64,000 nt of DNA from Peteryoungia ipomoeae (GCF_004912165.1 NZ_STGV01000001.1:310001-374000); one strand, 5' to 3'; positions 9,039 to 18,731 are shown, numbered from the stretch's first letter. Made by a program: numbers and translations. The notes: generated by a model not told the origin, from the sequence alone.

Positions 9039-9562
9039 AATTCAACAGGATAGGCCGATTGTCGGCTTAGGCGTTCTAGACATCCAACCAGCTGCGCATG
9101 GTCATGCCTGCAAAGACTTAGTGCTTTTTGCCGACCGTGTTACAGATCGCAACCTGTCCAACGTTCGCACGCTTCTGTGGTACTGTGACCCGTCGATGAA
9201 GCATAACTCACGCGGGAGTTTCGTCTTTCACTCCGCTCTATATGGTTGTGCTGCCGGAGTTTCCTGGGCGCAAAACAAAAAATTGCGGTTTGGCAAGCTT
9301 TAAGCCATATGAACATGCGCTATTTCTAAACAAAGAATAAATGTTTCGCCTATGTTCGGCCCGCCATGGCTCCGATTCTCCCTTTGTTCTTTCGGATTGC
9401 ACGAGCAGCCTGTGGATAGCTGTGGAAAGATTGTCAGCATTACGGTTCTTCCGGCGGTGCTCTCACATCATCATGACCTCTTCGATGCTTGGAGGGGGGG
9501 CAGGGCGCCACGTGCGGTGGAGGGCGAACAGGCATTTCTTTCTTTTGCCTTTAAGCGGGGCT
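9039..9562. other. Intergenic region between tRNA-Lys and the MscS-type gene
   Basis: About 520 bp without a supported gene if the channel starts at 9563. A weak small hairpin (GCCGATTGTCGGC) near 9053-9065 may help end the tRNA transcript. The channel frame is open back to 9341 but the extra translation is unlike a protein N-terminus, so this stretch is treated as promoter and leader. Confidence 0.4.
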
Positions 9563-12217
9563 ATGGTTCGCCCGACACATTCCATTGGGCTGGTTATTTC
9601 GTTGATCCATATCGCCTCTCTCCTTTCGTCTGCCCGCGTTGCGCTGGCAGCTCTGTCAGTCTGTTTGATACTCGCCCATCCGGCGGCATCCCAGGTTCCG
9701 GCAGTTCCCGATGCACCGTCGCAAGAAGAGGGCTCTCCCGCCGCCTTGCCGACAGAGGCTGCGACGCCAGCGCCGGCCGCAGATCCGCCTGCGTCTCTGC
9801 CCCCTGCGGAAAGCGCTGCCAATGCTGCCCCCCTTTCTCCGGATGATCCAGTTGTCCTTGCTGCGCAACGCGTCGAAAAGGTCATCGAGCGGTTGGCAAC
9901 GTTGCGCCGTCAGGCTGATGCCGCAGCCCTTGATGACCGTGGTCTTGCCGAATTCAAGATCCAGTCCGATGCGCTTGCCCGCGAGGTGCTCGACATATCG
10001 CTCGAGTTGCGGCCGCGATTGAATGATGTTCAGGCCCGTTTGACCGAACTTGGCGATCCGCCCGGCGAGGGACAGCCGGCGGAGAATGCGACGGTTACCC
10101 AGGAGCGCAATCGACTGACGGCGACGCGCTCGGAAATCAATGCCTTGACGGGGCGCGCCGAAGACGTTTCGATCGAGGCAAAGGCGTTGTCGGATCGGAT
10201 CTCGGATATCCGTCGCGATCTTTTCACCAGCCAGTTGTTTGCCCATACGGATATTGACGGCGCGATCCTCAAGGACGCGCTGGACAGCTTTGCCACGGAT
10301 GCAGAGCGGGTCCGCCGCAGCGTGTCGAGCTGGCTGCAGTTTGCTGTCAGGTTCAAGGCGACCCAACTTGCGATCGCCGTGCTTCTGTCTCTCGCCCTGG
10401 CGCTGGCCATTCTCGTGGGGGAGTACCGCCTTTTCGGCCGTCTGCATCGGCGCGACCGTACCATCGACGACCCTTCCTATATCAGCCGCTTGTCGGTGGC
10501 GTTCTGGTCGACGATCCTGCCATCGCTGGCTCTCAGCTTCTTTTTGTCTTCGACCTACTTCCTGCTCAGAACCTTCAATGTCCTGAGATCGGATATCTCT
10601 CCGCTGATTGCGGCGGTGTTTGCGCTGATTGGATTGGTCTTCTTCGTCACGGCCGTGTCACGCGCTGTGCTTGCACCGAGGGCGCCCAATTGGCGTCTCG
10701 TTCCGGTGTCCAATCGTGGCGCGCGGGATCTCTGCATCGCAATTTTCCTGATGGTGCTGGTCAACGGCATCGACTATGTGCTGGCCGTCATCAGTGAAAT
10801 CTACAGTTCGCCGGTCGTGCTGACCGTGGTGAAAAGTCTGTTTTCATCGATTGTCGTTGCTTTGCTGCTGGTCTTGGCGTCGTTCCTGCGGCCTGTCCTG
10901 GCAGACAGCGGCAATCCGGCGGAGCAGGGACGCGCCTGGCCGAAAACGATCGCTCTCACATTGAGGGGTGTCGGCATCTTCCTGCTGCTGGCTGCGGCCA
11001 TCGGCTATGTCGGTCTCGCGCGCTTTCTTGCCACGCAGATCGTCGTGACGGGCGCTGTCGTTGCAACGATCTATATCGGCATTCTCTCAGGCAAGGCGAT
11101 TTCCGCGCCGAACCGGTTCGGCGAAACGCGCGTCGGCCAATTCATCGGTAACAAGCTCAGGCTCAGCAGCATCGGGCTTGACCAGGCCGGTATCGTTGCG
11201 GGCCTCTTCATCTATGTGTTTGCGCTTGCCACGGGTGTGCCGCTGATCCTGATGTCCTGGGGCTTCCAGCCGGGCGATATCAGGCTTTGGGTATACCAGC
11301 TCTTCACGGAAATCAGCGTCGGTACGATCCGCATCTCGATCTTCGGCATTCTGGGCGGGATCCTGCTCTTTGCCGTCGGGCTCATTCTGACCCGCTGGTT
11401 CCAGAAGTGGCTTGACGGCAATGTCATGGCCCGATCGCAGGTCGATGGTGGCGTGCGAAATTCGGTGCGCACGGGCATTGGCTATCTCGGGACAGGTATC
11501 GCCGGGATAGTGGGCATATCTGCTGCCGGTATTGATCTCTCCAGCCTTGCGCTCGTCGCCGGTGCCTTGTCGCTCGGTATCGGTTTCGGCCTTCAGAATA
11601 TCGTCTCGAATTTTGTCTCCGGCCTGATCCTTCTGGTCGAGCGCCCCTTCAAGGTCGGCGACTACGTGATCACCGGTGCGAATGAAGGGATCGTACAGCG
11701 CATCTCGGTCCGTGCCACCGAGATCGAGACATTCAGGCGCCAGACCATCATCGTTCCCAATTCGGAACTGATCAATGCGCCACTTGGAAACTGGACCCAC
11801 CGCAACCGCGTCCAGCGGTCTGAAATCCCTGTCAGCGTGGCATACGAGTCCGATCCCGAAGAGGTGATTGCCTTGTTGCTGGATGTCGTCTCGAAGGAAG
11901 AGGAAATCCTGAAGAACCCCGAGCCGCATGTCGAATTCCTGCGGTTTGGTGCTTCATCGCTGGACTTTGAGTTGCGCTTCCACCTTGCCGACTTCACCAA
12001 GGGACTGGAGGTGCGTAACCGCGTGCGTGTCGAGATCGTTCGTCGCTGCCGCGCCAATGGCATTGTCATGCCGTTCCCGCAACGGGATGTCACCCTGCAT
12101 GTTCGCGATCTCGAAATGCTGATGCAGCCCCGTTCGTCATCGTCGCCGTCGCCAAAATCGTCCGCTGAACGCGGCGATTTGCAAGGCGGGCCCGATGATG
12201 ACAAACTCCTTCCCTGA
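9563..12217 (+). CDS. Large mechanosensitive ion channel, MscS family
   Basis: From ATG 9563 the protein has 884 residues with a signal-like N-terminus, a periplasmic Ala/Pro-rich and then coiled-coil-rich domain (about residues 50-260), and a series of membrane helices (about 280-640). The C-terminal MscS core begins with the pore helix region SSLALVAGALSLGIGFGLQN and continues into the beta domain (VERPFKVGDYVI, then RATEIETFRRQTIIVPNS). This layout matches the large MscK/YjeP-like channels that open on osmotic downshift in the inner membrane. Longer starts (for example ATG near 9473) are open but less protein-like. The start is the least certain part. Confidence 0.88.
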   Translation: MVRPTHSIGLVISLIHIASLLSSARVALAALSVCLILAHPAASQVPAVPDAPSQEEGSPAALPTEAATPAPAADPPASLPPAESAANAAPLSPDDPVVLAAQRVEKVIERLATLRRQADAAALDDRGLAEFKIQSDALAREVLDISLELRPRLNDVQARLTELGDPPGEGQPAENATVTQERNRLTATRSEINALTGRAEDVSIEAKALSDRISDIRRDLFTSQLFAHTDIDGAILKDALDSFATDAERVRRSVSSWLQFAVRFKATQLAIAVLLSLALALAILVGEYRLFGRLHRRDRTIDDPSYISRLSVAFWSTILPSLALSFFLSSTYFLLRTFNVLRSDISPLIAAVFALIGLVFFVTAVSRAVLAPRAPNWRLVPVSNRGARDLCIAIFLMVLVNGIDYVLAVISEIYSSPVVLTVVKSLFSSIVVALLLVLASFLRPVLADSGNPAEQGRAWPKTIALTLRGVGIFLLLAAAIGYVGLARFLATQIVVTGAVVATIYIGILSGKAISAPNRFGETRVGQFIGNKLRLSSIGLDQAGIVAGLFIYVFALATGVPLILMSWGFQPGDIRLWVYQLFTEISVGTIRISIFGILGGILLFAVGLILTRWFQKWLDGNVMARSQVDGGVRNSVRTGIGYLGTGIAGIVGISAAGIDLSSLALVAGALSLGIGFGLQNIVSNFVSGLILLVERPFKVGDYVITGANEGIVQRISVRATEIETFRRQTIIVPNSELINAPLGNWTHRNRVQRSEIPVSVAYESDPEEVIALLLDVVSKEEEILKNPEPHVEFLRFGASSLDFELRFHLADFTKGLEVRNRVRVEIVRRCRANGIVMPFPQRDVTLHVRDLEMLMQPRSSSSPSPKSSAERGDLQGGPDDDKLLP

Positions 12218-12309
12218 AGGCCCTATTCAGGCCGCATTCAGGACGAACGTGGCACAAGAGGGGCAGGAGTTCCGGGATTGCTCCGGTACGGGTTTCGGGA
12301 GTGACATCA

Positions 12310-12597
12310 ATGACCGTTCGCCTTGCAACAGGTGTTGCCGCTTTCGCCCTGGCAGTCGTTGCCACTGTTCCCAGTACCGGCCGCGTCCTGGCCGCGACCG
12401 TCAGCAATGTCGGAGACGCCTCGGTGATTCTCGTCATTGTCGAAGACGGCAACAAGGTTGAGGTCTCCGTCGATGCCGGCACATCCGAGATCATCTGTTC
12501 GGCGGGGTGTTTTGTGACCTTGCCCAATGGTGACCGGATCGGCCTTGCCGGAGATGAGACGCTTGAAGTTCAAGACGGCGAATTCGTCATCAAATAA
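12310..12597 (+). CDS. Small secreted protein of unknown function
   Basis: A 95-residue protein with a Sec signal peptide (residues 1-28, TGVAAFALAVVATVPSTGRV) and a mature part of about 65 residues that looks like a small beta domain with two closely spaced cysteines (IICSAGCFVTLPNGD). ATG 12310 is chosen over GTG 12301 because GGGAG at 12297-12301 is 8 bp before it. It lies 92 bp after the MscS-type channel and 162 bp before the two-receiver protein. I do not recognise the family. Confidence 0.65.
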   Translation: MTVRLATGVAAFALAVVATVPSTGRVLAATVSNVGDASVILVIVEDGNKVEVSVDAGTSEIICSAGCFVTLPNGDRIGLAGDETLEVQDGEFVIK

Positions 12598-12759
12598 CGG
12601 TAACTGAAAACGCATTCCTTCGTCACCGTTTATCTGGCCAGAGGGCAATATCCGGTCAAGCGAACTTGCTGCGGGAAGGAATGACCATCGCCGATTAACG
12701 CTTCGGAAAATCATCAATGTTAGCTGTGGCAAGAGCAAGCATATCAGCAAAGGCGTGTC

Positions 12760-13587
12760 ATGGCAGTTCTTGGCGTCTCGGGAATGGAATACTCGGGCGA
12801 AATGTTTCCCGAGGTCCGGGTAATCTTGGGTGAAGACTCGAATGTCTTCACACAAATGATCAGTCAGCGCCTGAAAGAACTCATGGGGGTCGATGTCGAA
12901 ATCTGCCGCACCTTCGAGGATCTGCAGATGGCAAACGAGTTGTCGGATGCACAGGTCAATCTCGCGATCTCCAACATCAACCTGCCGGGCGCCGAGAATG
13001 GCGAAGCCCTCGAATATCTCGTCGACTGCAACATTCCCACGATTGTATTTACTGGAACCTTCCACGACGAGACACGCGAAAAGCTTCTGAACAAGGACAT
13101 CGTCGACTATATTCTGAAGGACAATGTCTTCGCTGTCGAAATGCTTGCGGAGTCCGTTTATCGCTTCCTGACGAACCATCGCCATCACGTGTTGATTGTC
13201 GATGATAGCCCAACGGCTCGCGCGCTTCTTTCCAGCCGTCTCCGGCGTTACAATTTCCGGGTGAGCCTTGCGGAAAGCGGCGCCAAGGCGATCGAGATCC
13301 TGAAGGCCAATCCGGATATCGGGCTTGTCGTGACGGACTATAATATGCCCGATATCGATGGTTTCGAGCTGACCCGGCGCATCCGCGCTGTCCGTGGATC
13401 GCACGAATTGCGCATCATCGGCGTCTCCTCCTCGACCAACCGTCTTTTGTCTGCGCGCTTCCTCAAGGTGGGCGGCAATGACTTCATGCTGCGCCCCTTC
13501 ATCGACGAAGAGTTCTATTGCCGCGTCAACCAGAACCTCGACACGCTTGTGCAGATCAGGGCGGCTCAGGCACGCAAGCGCGCCTGA
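12760..13587 (+). CDS. Response regulator with two receiver domains and no output domain
   Basis: 275 residues containing two CheY-like domains (about 18-135 and 145-265). In the first, the acidic pair is present (LGEDSN) but the phospho-acceptor Asp is replaced by Asn (AISNINLPG), with Thr and Lys retained (FTGT, ILKDN). The second has DD (IVDDSPTARALL) and the acceptor Asp (VTDYNMPDIDGFE), but the usual Lys is Arg (MLRPF). There is no DNA-binding, GGDEF or other output domain, so it probably acts by protein-protein contact. No kinase is adjacent; the nearest is at 18732-20267. The partner is unknown. Confidence 0.88.
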   Translation: MAVLGVSGMEYSGEMFPEVRVILGEDSNVFTQMISQRLKELMGVDVEICRTFEDLQMANELSDAQVNLAISNINLPGAENGEALEYLVDCNIPTIVFTGTFHDETREKLLNKDIVDYILKDNVFAVEMLAESVYRFLTNHRHHVLIVDDSPTARALLSSRLRRYNFRVSLAESGAKAIEILKANPDIGLVVTDYNMPDIDGFELTRRIRAVRGSHELRIIGVSSSTNRLLSARFLKVGGNDFMLRPFIDEEFYCRVNQNLDTLVQIRAAQARKRA

Positions 13588-13721
13588 GGCAACGCCTGCC
13601 TGGCGGGTGGGGGCCGCACTCGATTGCAGCCGCAATGCTTTGGGGCGCGATCTGGTTTCCCGTTGAAGCCACCTTATATGATGGGAGCCGTCTTTTGGCT
13701 CTCTCATAGCTCGTGTGTTTC

Positions 13722-14648
13722 ATGGCCCCTATCATTTCCGTCAAAAATCTTCGCAAAACCTATTCCAATGGCTTCACGGCGCTCGACGATGTAAGCCTCG
13801 ATATCCGCAAGGGGGAAATTCTGGCGCTTCTCGGTCCCAACGGGGCCGGCAAAACCACCCTGATCTCCATCATCTGCGGCATCACAAATCCGACCGATGG
13901 CCAAGTGGTTGTCGACGGTTTCGATGTGGTCAAGGACTTCCGCGAGACGCGTGGCCGCATTGGCCTCGTCCCACAAGAGTTGACGACCGACATGTTCGAA
14001 AGCGTGTTCAACACCGTCAGCTTCTCTCGCGGCCTGAACGGCAAGAAGCCCAATCCGGCCTTTATCGAGGAAATTCTGAGCGATCTCTCGCTGCTCGACA
14101 AGCGGGACAGTGCCTTGCGCGAACTCTCGGGCGGTATGAAGCGGCGCGTACTGATTGCCAAGGCATTGTCGCATGAGCCGACGATCCTGTTTCTTGATGA
14201 GCCGACCGCCGGCGTCGATGTCGCCCTGCGCAAGGATATGTGGCAACTCGTCGAACGGCTGCGCCAGCGCGGTGTCACGATCATTCTGACGACCCACTAT
14301 ATCGAAGAGGCGCAGGAGATTGCCGACCGCGTGGGCGTCATCAATCGCGGCAAACTTCTTCTGGTCGAGGAAAAGGATGCCTTGATGCGCAAGCTCGGGA
14401 AGAAACAGTTGGTGGTGCAACTGACCGAGCCCATCCCGGCTCTGCCCGCATCGCTCGCGCATCTTGACCTTGATCTCAATGATGCCGGCAATGAGCTGGT
14501 CTATGCCTACGAACTTGGCAGTCAGGATGGGGTCATCGCGAGAGTCCTCGACGAGTTGACCAAGGCCGGCCTGCAATTGGGCGATCTTTCGACCCGGCAG
14601 ACCTCACTGGAAGACATCTTCGTGTCGCTGATCGGAGAAAACGCATGA
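13722..14648 (+). CDS. ABC transporter ATP-binding protein (ABC-2 exporter type)
   Basis: A 308-residue ATPase with Walker A LLGPNGAGKTTLIS, signature ELSGGMKRRVLIAKAL, Walker B ILFLDEPTAGVD and the switch His in LTTHYIEEAQ. ATG 13722 gives the usual start APIISVKNLRKTYSNG; GTG 13713 in frame is a weaker alternative. It overlaps the permease gene by four bases (ATGA). The pair resembles E. coli YadG/YadH and NodI/NodJ-type exporters. The substrate is unknown. Confidence 0.93.
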   Translation: MAPIISVKNLRKTYSNGFTALDDVSLDIRKGEILALLGPNGAGKTTLISIICGITNPTDGQVVVDGFDVVKDFRETRGRIGLVPQELTTDMFESVFNTVSFSRGLNGKKPNPAFIEEILSDLSLLDKRDSALRELSGGMKRRVLIAKALSHEPTILFLDEPTAGVDVALRKDMWQLVERLRQRGVTIILTTHYIEEAQEIADRVGVINRGKLLLVEEKDALMRKLGKKQLVVQLTEPIPALPASLAHLDLDLNDAGNELVYAYELGSQDGVIARVLDELTKAGLQLGDLSTRQTSLEDIFVSLIGENA

Positions 14649-15406
14649 ACATCGAAGCGATCAAATCCATCTATGTCTATGAGATGGCGCGTACGCGCCG
14701 AACGCTTCTGCAAAGCATCGTTTCTCCGGTTCTGTCCACGGCACTTTACTTCGTCGTTTTCGGCGCGGCCGTCGGTTCGCGCATGGAAGCCATTGATGGC
14801 GTGTCGTATGGTGGCTTCATCACGCCCGGCCTGATCATGCTGGCGCTGGTGACCCAGTGCGTGTCGAATGGATCTGCGGGCATCTATTTCCCGAAATTCA
14901 CCGGAACGATCTACGAGATCCTCTCTGCACCCGTTGCGTTCACCGAGATCGTGATCGGCTATGTCGGTGCGGCAGCGACGAAGGGAATGATCGTCGGTCT
15001 GATCATCCTGGCGACGGCCGCGGTCTTTGTGGATCTGCACATTCTGCATCCGGTGATGATGCTGCTCTTCATGGTGCTGACCTCCGTCACCTTTAGCCTC
15101 GCAGGCTTTCTGATCGGTATCTACGCCAAGAACTTCGAACAGCTTTCCCTGGTCCCGTCTCTCGTCATTCCGCCATTGACGTTCCTTGGCGGAACTTTCT
15201 ATTCCATTGAAATGCTGCCGCCCTTCTGGCAGGCCGTCAGTCATCTCAATCCGGTTCTGTACCTCGTCAGCGGCTTCCGCTGGAGCTTCTTCGGTACGTC
15301 CGACGTAGATCCAACCATCAGCCTGGTGATGATCGGGGCGTTCATGCTGCTCTTGCTCGGCGTGCTCTCCTGGATCTTCAAGACAGGCTATAAGCTTCGC
15401 CCCTGA
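14645..15406 (+). CDS. ABC-2 type transporter permease
   Basis: A 253-residue inner-membrane protein with about six transmembrane helices and the ABC-2 signature in its second half (VPSLVIPPLTFLGGTFYSIE, then LPPFWQAVSHLNPVLYLVSG). It is translationally coupled to the ATPase gene upstream and probably forms a homodimeric channel with it. Its family (YadH-like) exports unknown, possibly lipid-linked or polysaccharide, substrates. It converges with the aspartic-protease gene; a short palindrome at 15421-15440 sits between the stops. Confidence 0.92.
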   Translation: MNIEAIKSIYVYEMARTRRTLLQSIVSPVLSTALYFVVFGAAVGSRMEAIDGVSYGGFITPGLIMLALVTQCVSNGSAGIYFPKFTGTIYEILSAPVAFTEIVIGYVGAAATKGMIVGLIILATAAVFVDLHILHPVMMLLFMVLTSVTFSLAGFLIGIYAKNFEQLSLVPSLVIPPLTFLGGTFYSIEMLPPFWQAVSHLNPVLYLVSGFRWSFFGTSDVDPTISLVMIGAFMLLLLGVLSWIFKTGYKLRP

Positions 15407-15430
15407 TCGGCCTGGGGTGAGCGCGATCGG

Positions 15431-16129
15431 TCAATCGCGCAGGCGCAGCTCGTCGCTCTGCATCTGGAGCGACGAGAGGGAAGAAAGATAGCTCATGCCG
15501 AGCAAGGTTTGGTCCAGCCTGCCTTCTTCCAGCACGACGCCTGGAATGTTCGTCCGAACGATGGGCCCAAGCCTTATTTCAGGGATGACGACAGGGGCGG
15601 CGCTGGCTCGTCCGTTGGCCGTGTAGACGGTCGCGCTGTAGACGAGTTCCTCCGGCGCGATGCCGATGCGCACTGCATCTTCGAAGCGAAGGGCAACGGA
15701 ACTGGCGCCCGTATCGATCAAAACGGACACGTCTACCGGCCCCATCGCGACCGTTGTCTCGAAATGTCCGCCGAGAGACTTGTGAAGCACGACTTCGGCG
15801 CTGCCATCGGCGCTTGTGACGGTCACCGCGCGCCCAGGCATCAACCCGGCGAGCAGGCGGGTGCCCGTGGCCTGAAAATCGTTGCGAAACACGTAGCCGG
15901 TCATCAGCACCAGCGCGATCATCACCCACACCAGAAGATTCCTGAGGCTTTCGCCAAGCCGATGGCGGGCCGACAGTATGCCTGTCGAGATCATCAACAG
16001 GATTGGGAGCGCATAGACGATGTTGCCGAAATCGTCATTGGCCATACCGAAACTGCGACCGCTGTCGTGATTGACGAGAAGCACCACGAGGCCGAAGCCG
16101 AGGATGGCAAAGGCGAGCATATAACGCAT
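15431..16129 (-). CDS. Membrane-anchored retropepsin-like aspartic protease
   Basis: A 232-residue protein with three hydrophobic segments in the first 100 residues and a C-terminal clan AA aspartyl protease domain of the TIGR02281 type. The single active-site motif is VLIDTGASSVALR, so a dimer is expected as in retropepsins, with the second glycine-rich region TLLGMSYLSSL. The catalytic domain probably faces the periplasm. It overlaps the upstream DUF1289 gene by one base and forms a three-gene leftward cluster with it and cobS. Function in rhizobia is unknown to me. Confidence 0.85.
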   Translation of the reverse strand: MRYMLAFAILGFGLVVLLVNHDSGRSFGMANDDFGNIVYALPILLMISTGILSARHRLGESLRNLLVWVMIALVLMTGYVFRNDFQATGTRLLAGLMPGRAVTVTSADGSAEVVLHKSLGGHFETTVAMGPVDVSVLIDTGASSVALRFEDAVRIGIAPEELVYSATVYTANGRASAAPVVIPEIRLGPIVRTNIPGVVLEEGRLDQTLLGMSYLSSLSSLQMQSDELRLRD

Positions 16130-16350
16130 CAGAGGGAGGTCCTGTCGCGTGCCATGCGGCTGCGGCGTGTCTCGCGGCGCGGGCGGCGTTCCACAGTGTC
16201 AAGCCGTGCCGGCAACGCGCTCATGATCAAGCGCCGCTCTTCGTCGCTATAGGTCATCCAGCCGCCGATCTCAGCGCGCGTGCGACCGCAGCCGAAGCAG
16301 TAGCCGGTCTTGTCATCGATCGAGCAGATGAGAATGCAGGGCGTTTCCAT
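16129..16350 (-). CDS. DUF1289 small cysteine-containing protein
   Basis: A 73-residue protein with the DUF1289 pattern: [20 protein letters not shown] followed by [13 protein letters not shown]. Four cysteines in the first 22 residues may bind a metal, and the Trp after the cluster is conserved in the family. The tail is Arg-rich. It lies between cobS (33 bp upstream) and the aspartic protease (one-base overlap), all leftward. The molecular role of DUF1289 is not established. Confidence 0.85.
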   Translation of the reverse strand: METPCILICSIDDKTGYCFGCGRTRAEIGGWMTYSDEERRLIMSALPARLDTVERRPRRETRRSRMARDRTSL

Positions 16351-16383
16351 CAGAGACCTTTCGTTGGTCCTTATATCGTTGCG

Positions 16384-17169
16384 CTAGATTAGGAACGCAA
16401 GAGAAACCAGAAAGGCCATTTCCGCCACCTGCTGCGTCGCACCCAATGTGTCACCCGTATGCCCTTCAAGTCTGCGTCGAACGTATCGAGTGAAGGCAAA
16501 AACGGTCATGCTGCTGGCAACGATCGCTGCTGTGAGACTTGCTGGAGGTATCAGGAAGACCAGAAGCAGGACCACGAGTGCTGCGCCAAGACCGTAAGAT
16601 TGGCGCGCGGACGAGGCGGAGGGGGCGCCGACGGATGCTGCAACGCCTGATGATCGCGCACCGGGGAGGCTCGCCCAATGCCAGACTATGGCGGTTCGGC
16701 TGAAGGCGGCGCTTCCAAGCACCACACATGCCGCCGCAAGAGGACTTGTCTCCTCTATGACGGTGGCGAGCGCCGTTGCGCGCAGCGCGATGGACAGGAT
16801 GAGCGCGACCGCGCCATAGGTGCCGATCCGGCTATCCTTCATGATCTCAAGTGCGCGCTCCTTGTCGCGCCCGCCGCCGAGACCGTCGGCCGTATCGCAA
16901 AGGCCGTCCTCGTGGAGGGCGCCGGTCAGCAAGGTCAGCACCGTCACGGCAACAAGGGAAACGAGAAGGGCCGCGTGCGTCGTCTCTGCAAGCAGCAGCA
17001 CAGTCAGGGCAGAGGGAAGGGCGATGACGATCGCGGCGAGCGGGAAGGCACGCACGGTGTCCGACAGGCTTCCGTCATGGCCGACGAAAAATTTGTCCGG
17101 CATCGGAATTCGGCTGAGAAATGCGACCGCTCGCGCCGTTTCCGCCATAGTTTCCCGCCAAAGCGACAT
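16384..17169 (-). CDS. cobS: Adenosylcobinamide-GDP ribazoletransferase (cobalamin synthase)
   Basis: A 261-residue polytopic membrane enzyme that joins adenosylcobinamide-GDP to alpha-ribazole or its phosphate, the last assembly step of B12. Family marks are FLSRIPMP at the N-terminus, ALHEDGLCDTADGLGGG (acidic, metal-binding) and LEIMKDSRIGTYG. Several transmembrane helices follow. It is divergent from cobT, with 124 bp between the two starts, and the enzymes act in sequence. I see no cobalamin riboswitch in that short space. Confidence 0.95.
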   Translation of the reverse strand: MSLWRETMAETARAVAFLSRIPMPDKFFVGHDGSLSDTVRAFPLAAIVIALPSALTVLLLAETTHAALLVSLVAVTVLTLLTGALHEDGLCDTADGLGGGRDKERALEIMKDSRIGTYGAVALILSIALRATALATVIEETSPLAAACVVLGSAAFSRTAIVWHWASLPGARSSGVAASVGAPSASSARQSYGLGAALVVLLLVFLIPPASLTAAIVASSMTVFAFTRYVRRRLEGHTGDTLGATQQVAEMAFLVSLAFLI

Positions 17170-17293
17170 TTCAAACTTCCATTGCGACTGGGGCGACCGG
17201 AACTGCCTTTTTGGTGTTGAGCCTGCCCGACAGGGTGATTAAGAGAGTGGCCAGAAAGCATGATTTGCAAGACGAAAACAAGGATACTGCGCG

Positions 17294-18316
17294 ATGAGCG
17301 TGACCGGTCTTCCCTTTGATGATTTTCGCAGGCTCATTCGGGATCTGCCCGGTCCGGATACGGCGGCGCTGGTCGCTGCGCGCGACCGCGACCGGCAATT
17401 GACCAAGCCGCCCGGCGCCCTTGGCCGCCTGGAAGAGATCGCCATGTGGCTCGCGGCCTGGAGTGGGCGCGCGCCAGCGGTCAATCGTCCGCTTGTAGCG
17501 ATCTTTGCCGGCAATCACGGCGTGACGCGCCACGGCGTTACACCGTTTCCGTCGTCGGTGACCCAGCAGATGGTTGAGAACTTTGCAGCCGGCGGCGCTG
17601 CGATCAACCAGATTTGCGTCACACACGATCTCGGCTTGAAGATCTTCGATCTTGCGCTCGATTACCCCACCGGTGACATCACGTCCGAAGCGGCGCTCTC
17701 GGAACGCGATTGCGCCGCGACCATGGCATTCGGCATGGAGGCCATCGCCGGTGGTACGGACCTCCTCTGCATCGGCGAAATGGGTATCGGCAATACGACG
17801 ATTGCGGCGGCCATCAATCTGGCGCTTTACGGTGGCGAGGCGGAAGACTGGGTAGGGCCTGGCACAGGCTCGGAAGGCGAGGTGCTCCAGCGCAAGATTG
17901 CCGCGGTCAAGCAGGCGGTTGCGTTCCATCGTGAGCATCTGGGCGATCCCCTGGAAATCCTGCGTCGGCTTGGCGGTCGCGAGATCGCTGCCATGGCAGG
18001 TGCAATCCTGGCCGCCCGCATGGAGCGGATACCCGTCCTTATCGACGGGTATGTTGCAACATCTGCGGCAGCAATTCTGAAGGCTGCCAATCCGGCGGCG
18101 CTCGATCATTGCCTGATCGGCCACGTGTCGGCAGAGCCGGGCCATCTGCGCGCCATCGAACAGCTCGGCAAGACGCCTTTGCTGGCACTTGGCATGCGTC
18201 TTGGCGAAGGCACGGGGGCCGCGCTGGCGGCAGGCATCGTCAAGGCCGCGGCGGCTTGCCATTCGGGTATGGCAACCTTCGAACAGGCTGGCGTGAGCAA
18301 CAAATCCAATGACTGA
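17294..18316 (+). CDS. cobT: Nicotinate-nucleotide--dimethylbenzimidazole phosphoribosyltransferase
   Basis: A 340-residue cytoplasmic enzyme that converts dimethylbenzimidazole and nicotinate mononucleotide to alpha-ribazole phosphate (named CobU in the Pseudomonas denitrificans scheme). Recognisable segments are [48 protein letters not shown] and the Glu-containing C-terminal [14 protein letters not shown], where the catalytic Glu lies. The substrate dimethylbenzimidazole is made by BluB, also encoded in this window. The 3' end overlaps dgkA by 8 bp. Confidence 0.96.
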   Translation: MSVTGLPFDDFRRLIRDLPGPDTAALVAARDRDRQLTKPPGALGRLEEIAMWLAAWSGRAPAVNRPLVAIFAGNHGVTRHGVTPFPSSVTQQMVENFAAGGAAINQICVTHDLGLKIFDLALDYPTGDITSEAALSERDCAATMAFGMEAIAGGTDLLCIGEMGIGNTTIAAAINLALYGGEAEDWVGPGTGSEGEVLQRKIAAVKQAVAFHREHLGDPLEILRRLGGREIAAMAGAILAARMERIPVLIDGYVATSAAAILKAANPAALDHCLIGHVSAEPGHLRAIEQLGKTPLLALGMRLGEGTGAALAAGIVKAAAACHSGMATFEQAGVSNKSND

Positions 18317-18731
18317 TTTTCAGGACAAGTCCGCAGCCGAGCCGCCTTTAGCTGCGAAGACCATCCGCAAAAAGACCGGCATTGCACATCTGTTTGCAGC
18401 GGGCCAGTACTCCGCCCAGGGCTTTCGCCGCCTGATTGCAGAAGCGGCGTTCCGCCATGAATTGCTGGCCTTCGGCGTTGGGCTTTTGCTGCTCGTGCTC
18501 GTTGGAGCATCGCTGTTCGAGTTCGTGGCTTTTGTCGTTCTGATGCTGTTGATGTTCTGTGTCGAGGCGTTGAACACCGCAATCGAGGAACTGGTCGACC
18601 GCATCTCGCCGGAAATCTCGACGGTGGGACGCAATGCGAAGGATCTGGGATCGTTTGCCGTCTTCTGTCTCATCGCTGCCAACGCTGTATTCGTCGGCTA
18701 CGTCGTTTTCACGCGGCTCTTTGGCGCCTGA
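18309..18731 (+). CDS. dgkA: Diacylglycerol kinase
   Basis: A 140-residue small integral membrane kinase with three transmembrane helices. The family signature [15 protein letters not shown] holds the catalytic Glu and Asn, and an amphipathic N-terminal helix with [15 protein letters not shown] precedes the first membrane segment. It phosphorylates diacylglycerol released in osmoregulated periplasmic (cyclic) glucan modification. It starts 8 bp inside cobT and its stop abuts the stop of the convergent histidine kinase with no gap. Confidence 0.94.
   Translation: MTDFQDKSAAEPPLAAKTIRKKTGIAHLFAAGQYSAQGFRRLIAEAAFRHELLAFGVGLLLLVLVGASLFEFVAFVVLMLLMFCVEALNTAIEELVDRISPEISTVGRNAKDLGSFAVFCLIAANAVFVGYVVFTRLFGA

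Noticed and set aside
9121..9303. 60-codon frame between tRNA-Lys and the MscS-type gene
   Set aside because: No ribosome site, no domain or membrane pattern, and the composition does not look protein-like.
12676..12698. Five-codon frame after GGGAAGGA upstream of the two-receiver gene
   Set aside because: Too short to support as a gene or attenuator peptide.
17170..17293. Cobalamin riboswitch between cobS and cobT
   Set aside because: The conserved blocks seen before bluB are absent in this 124-bp space.
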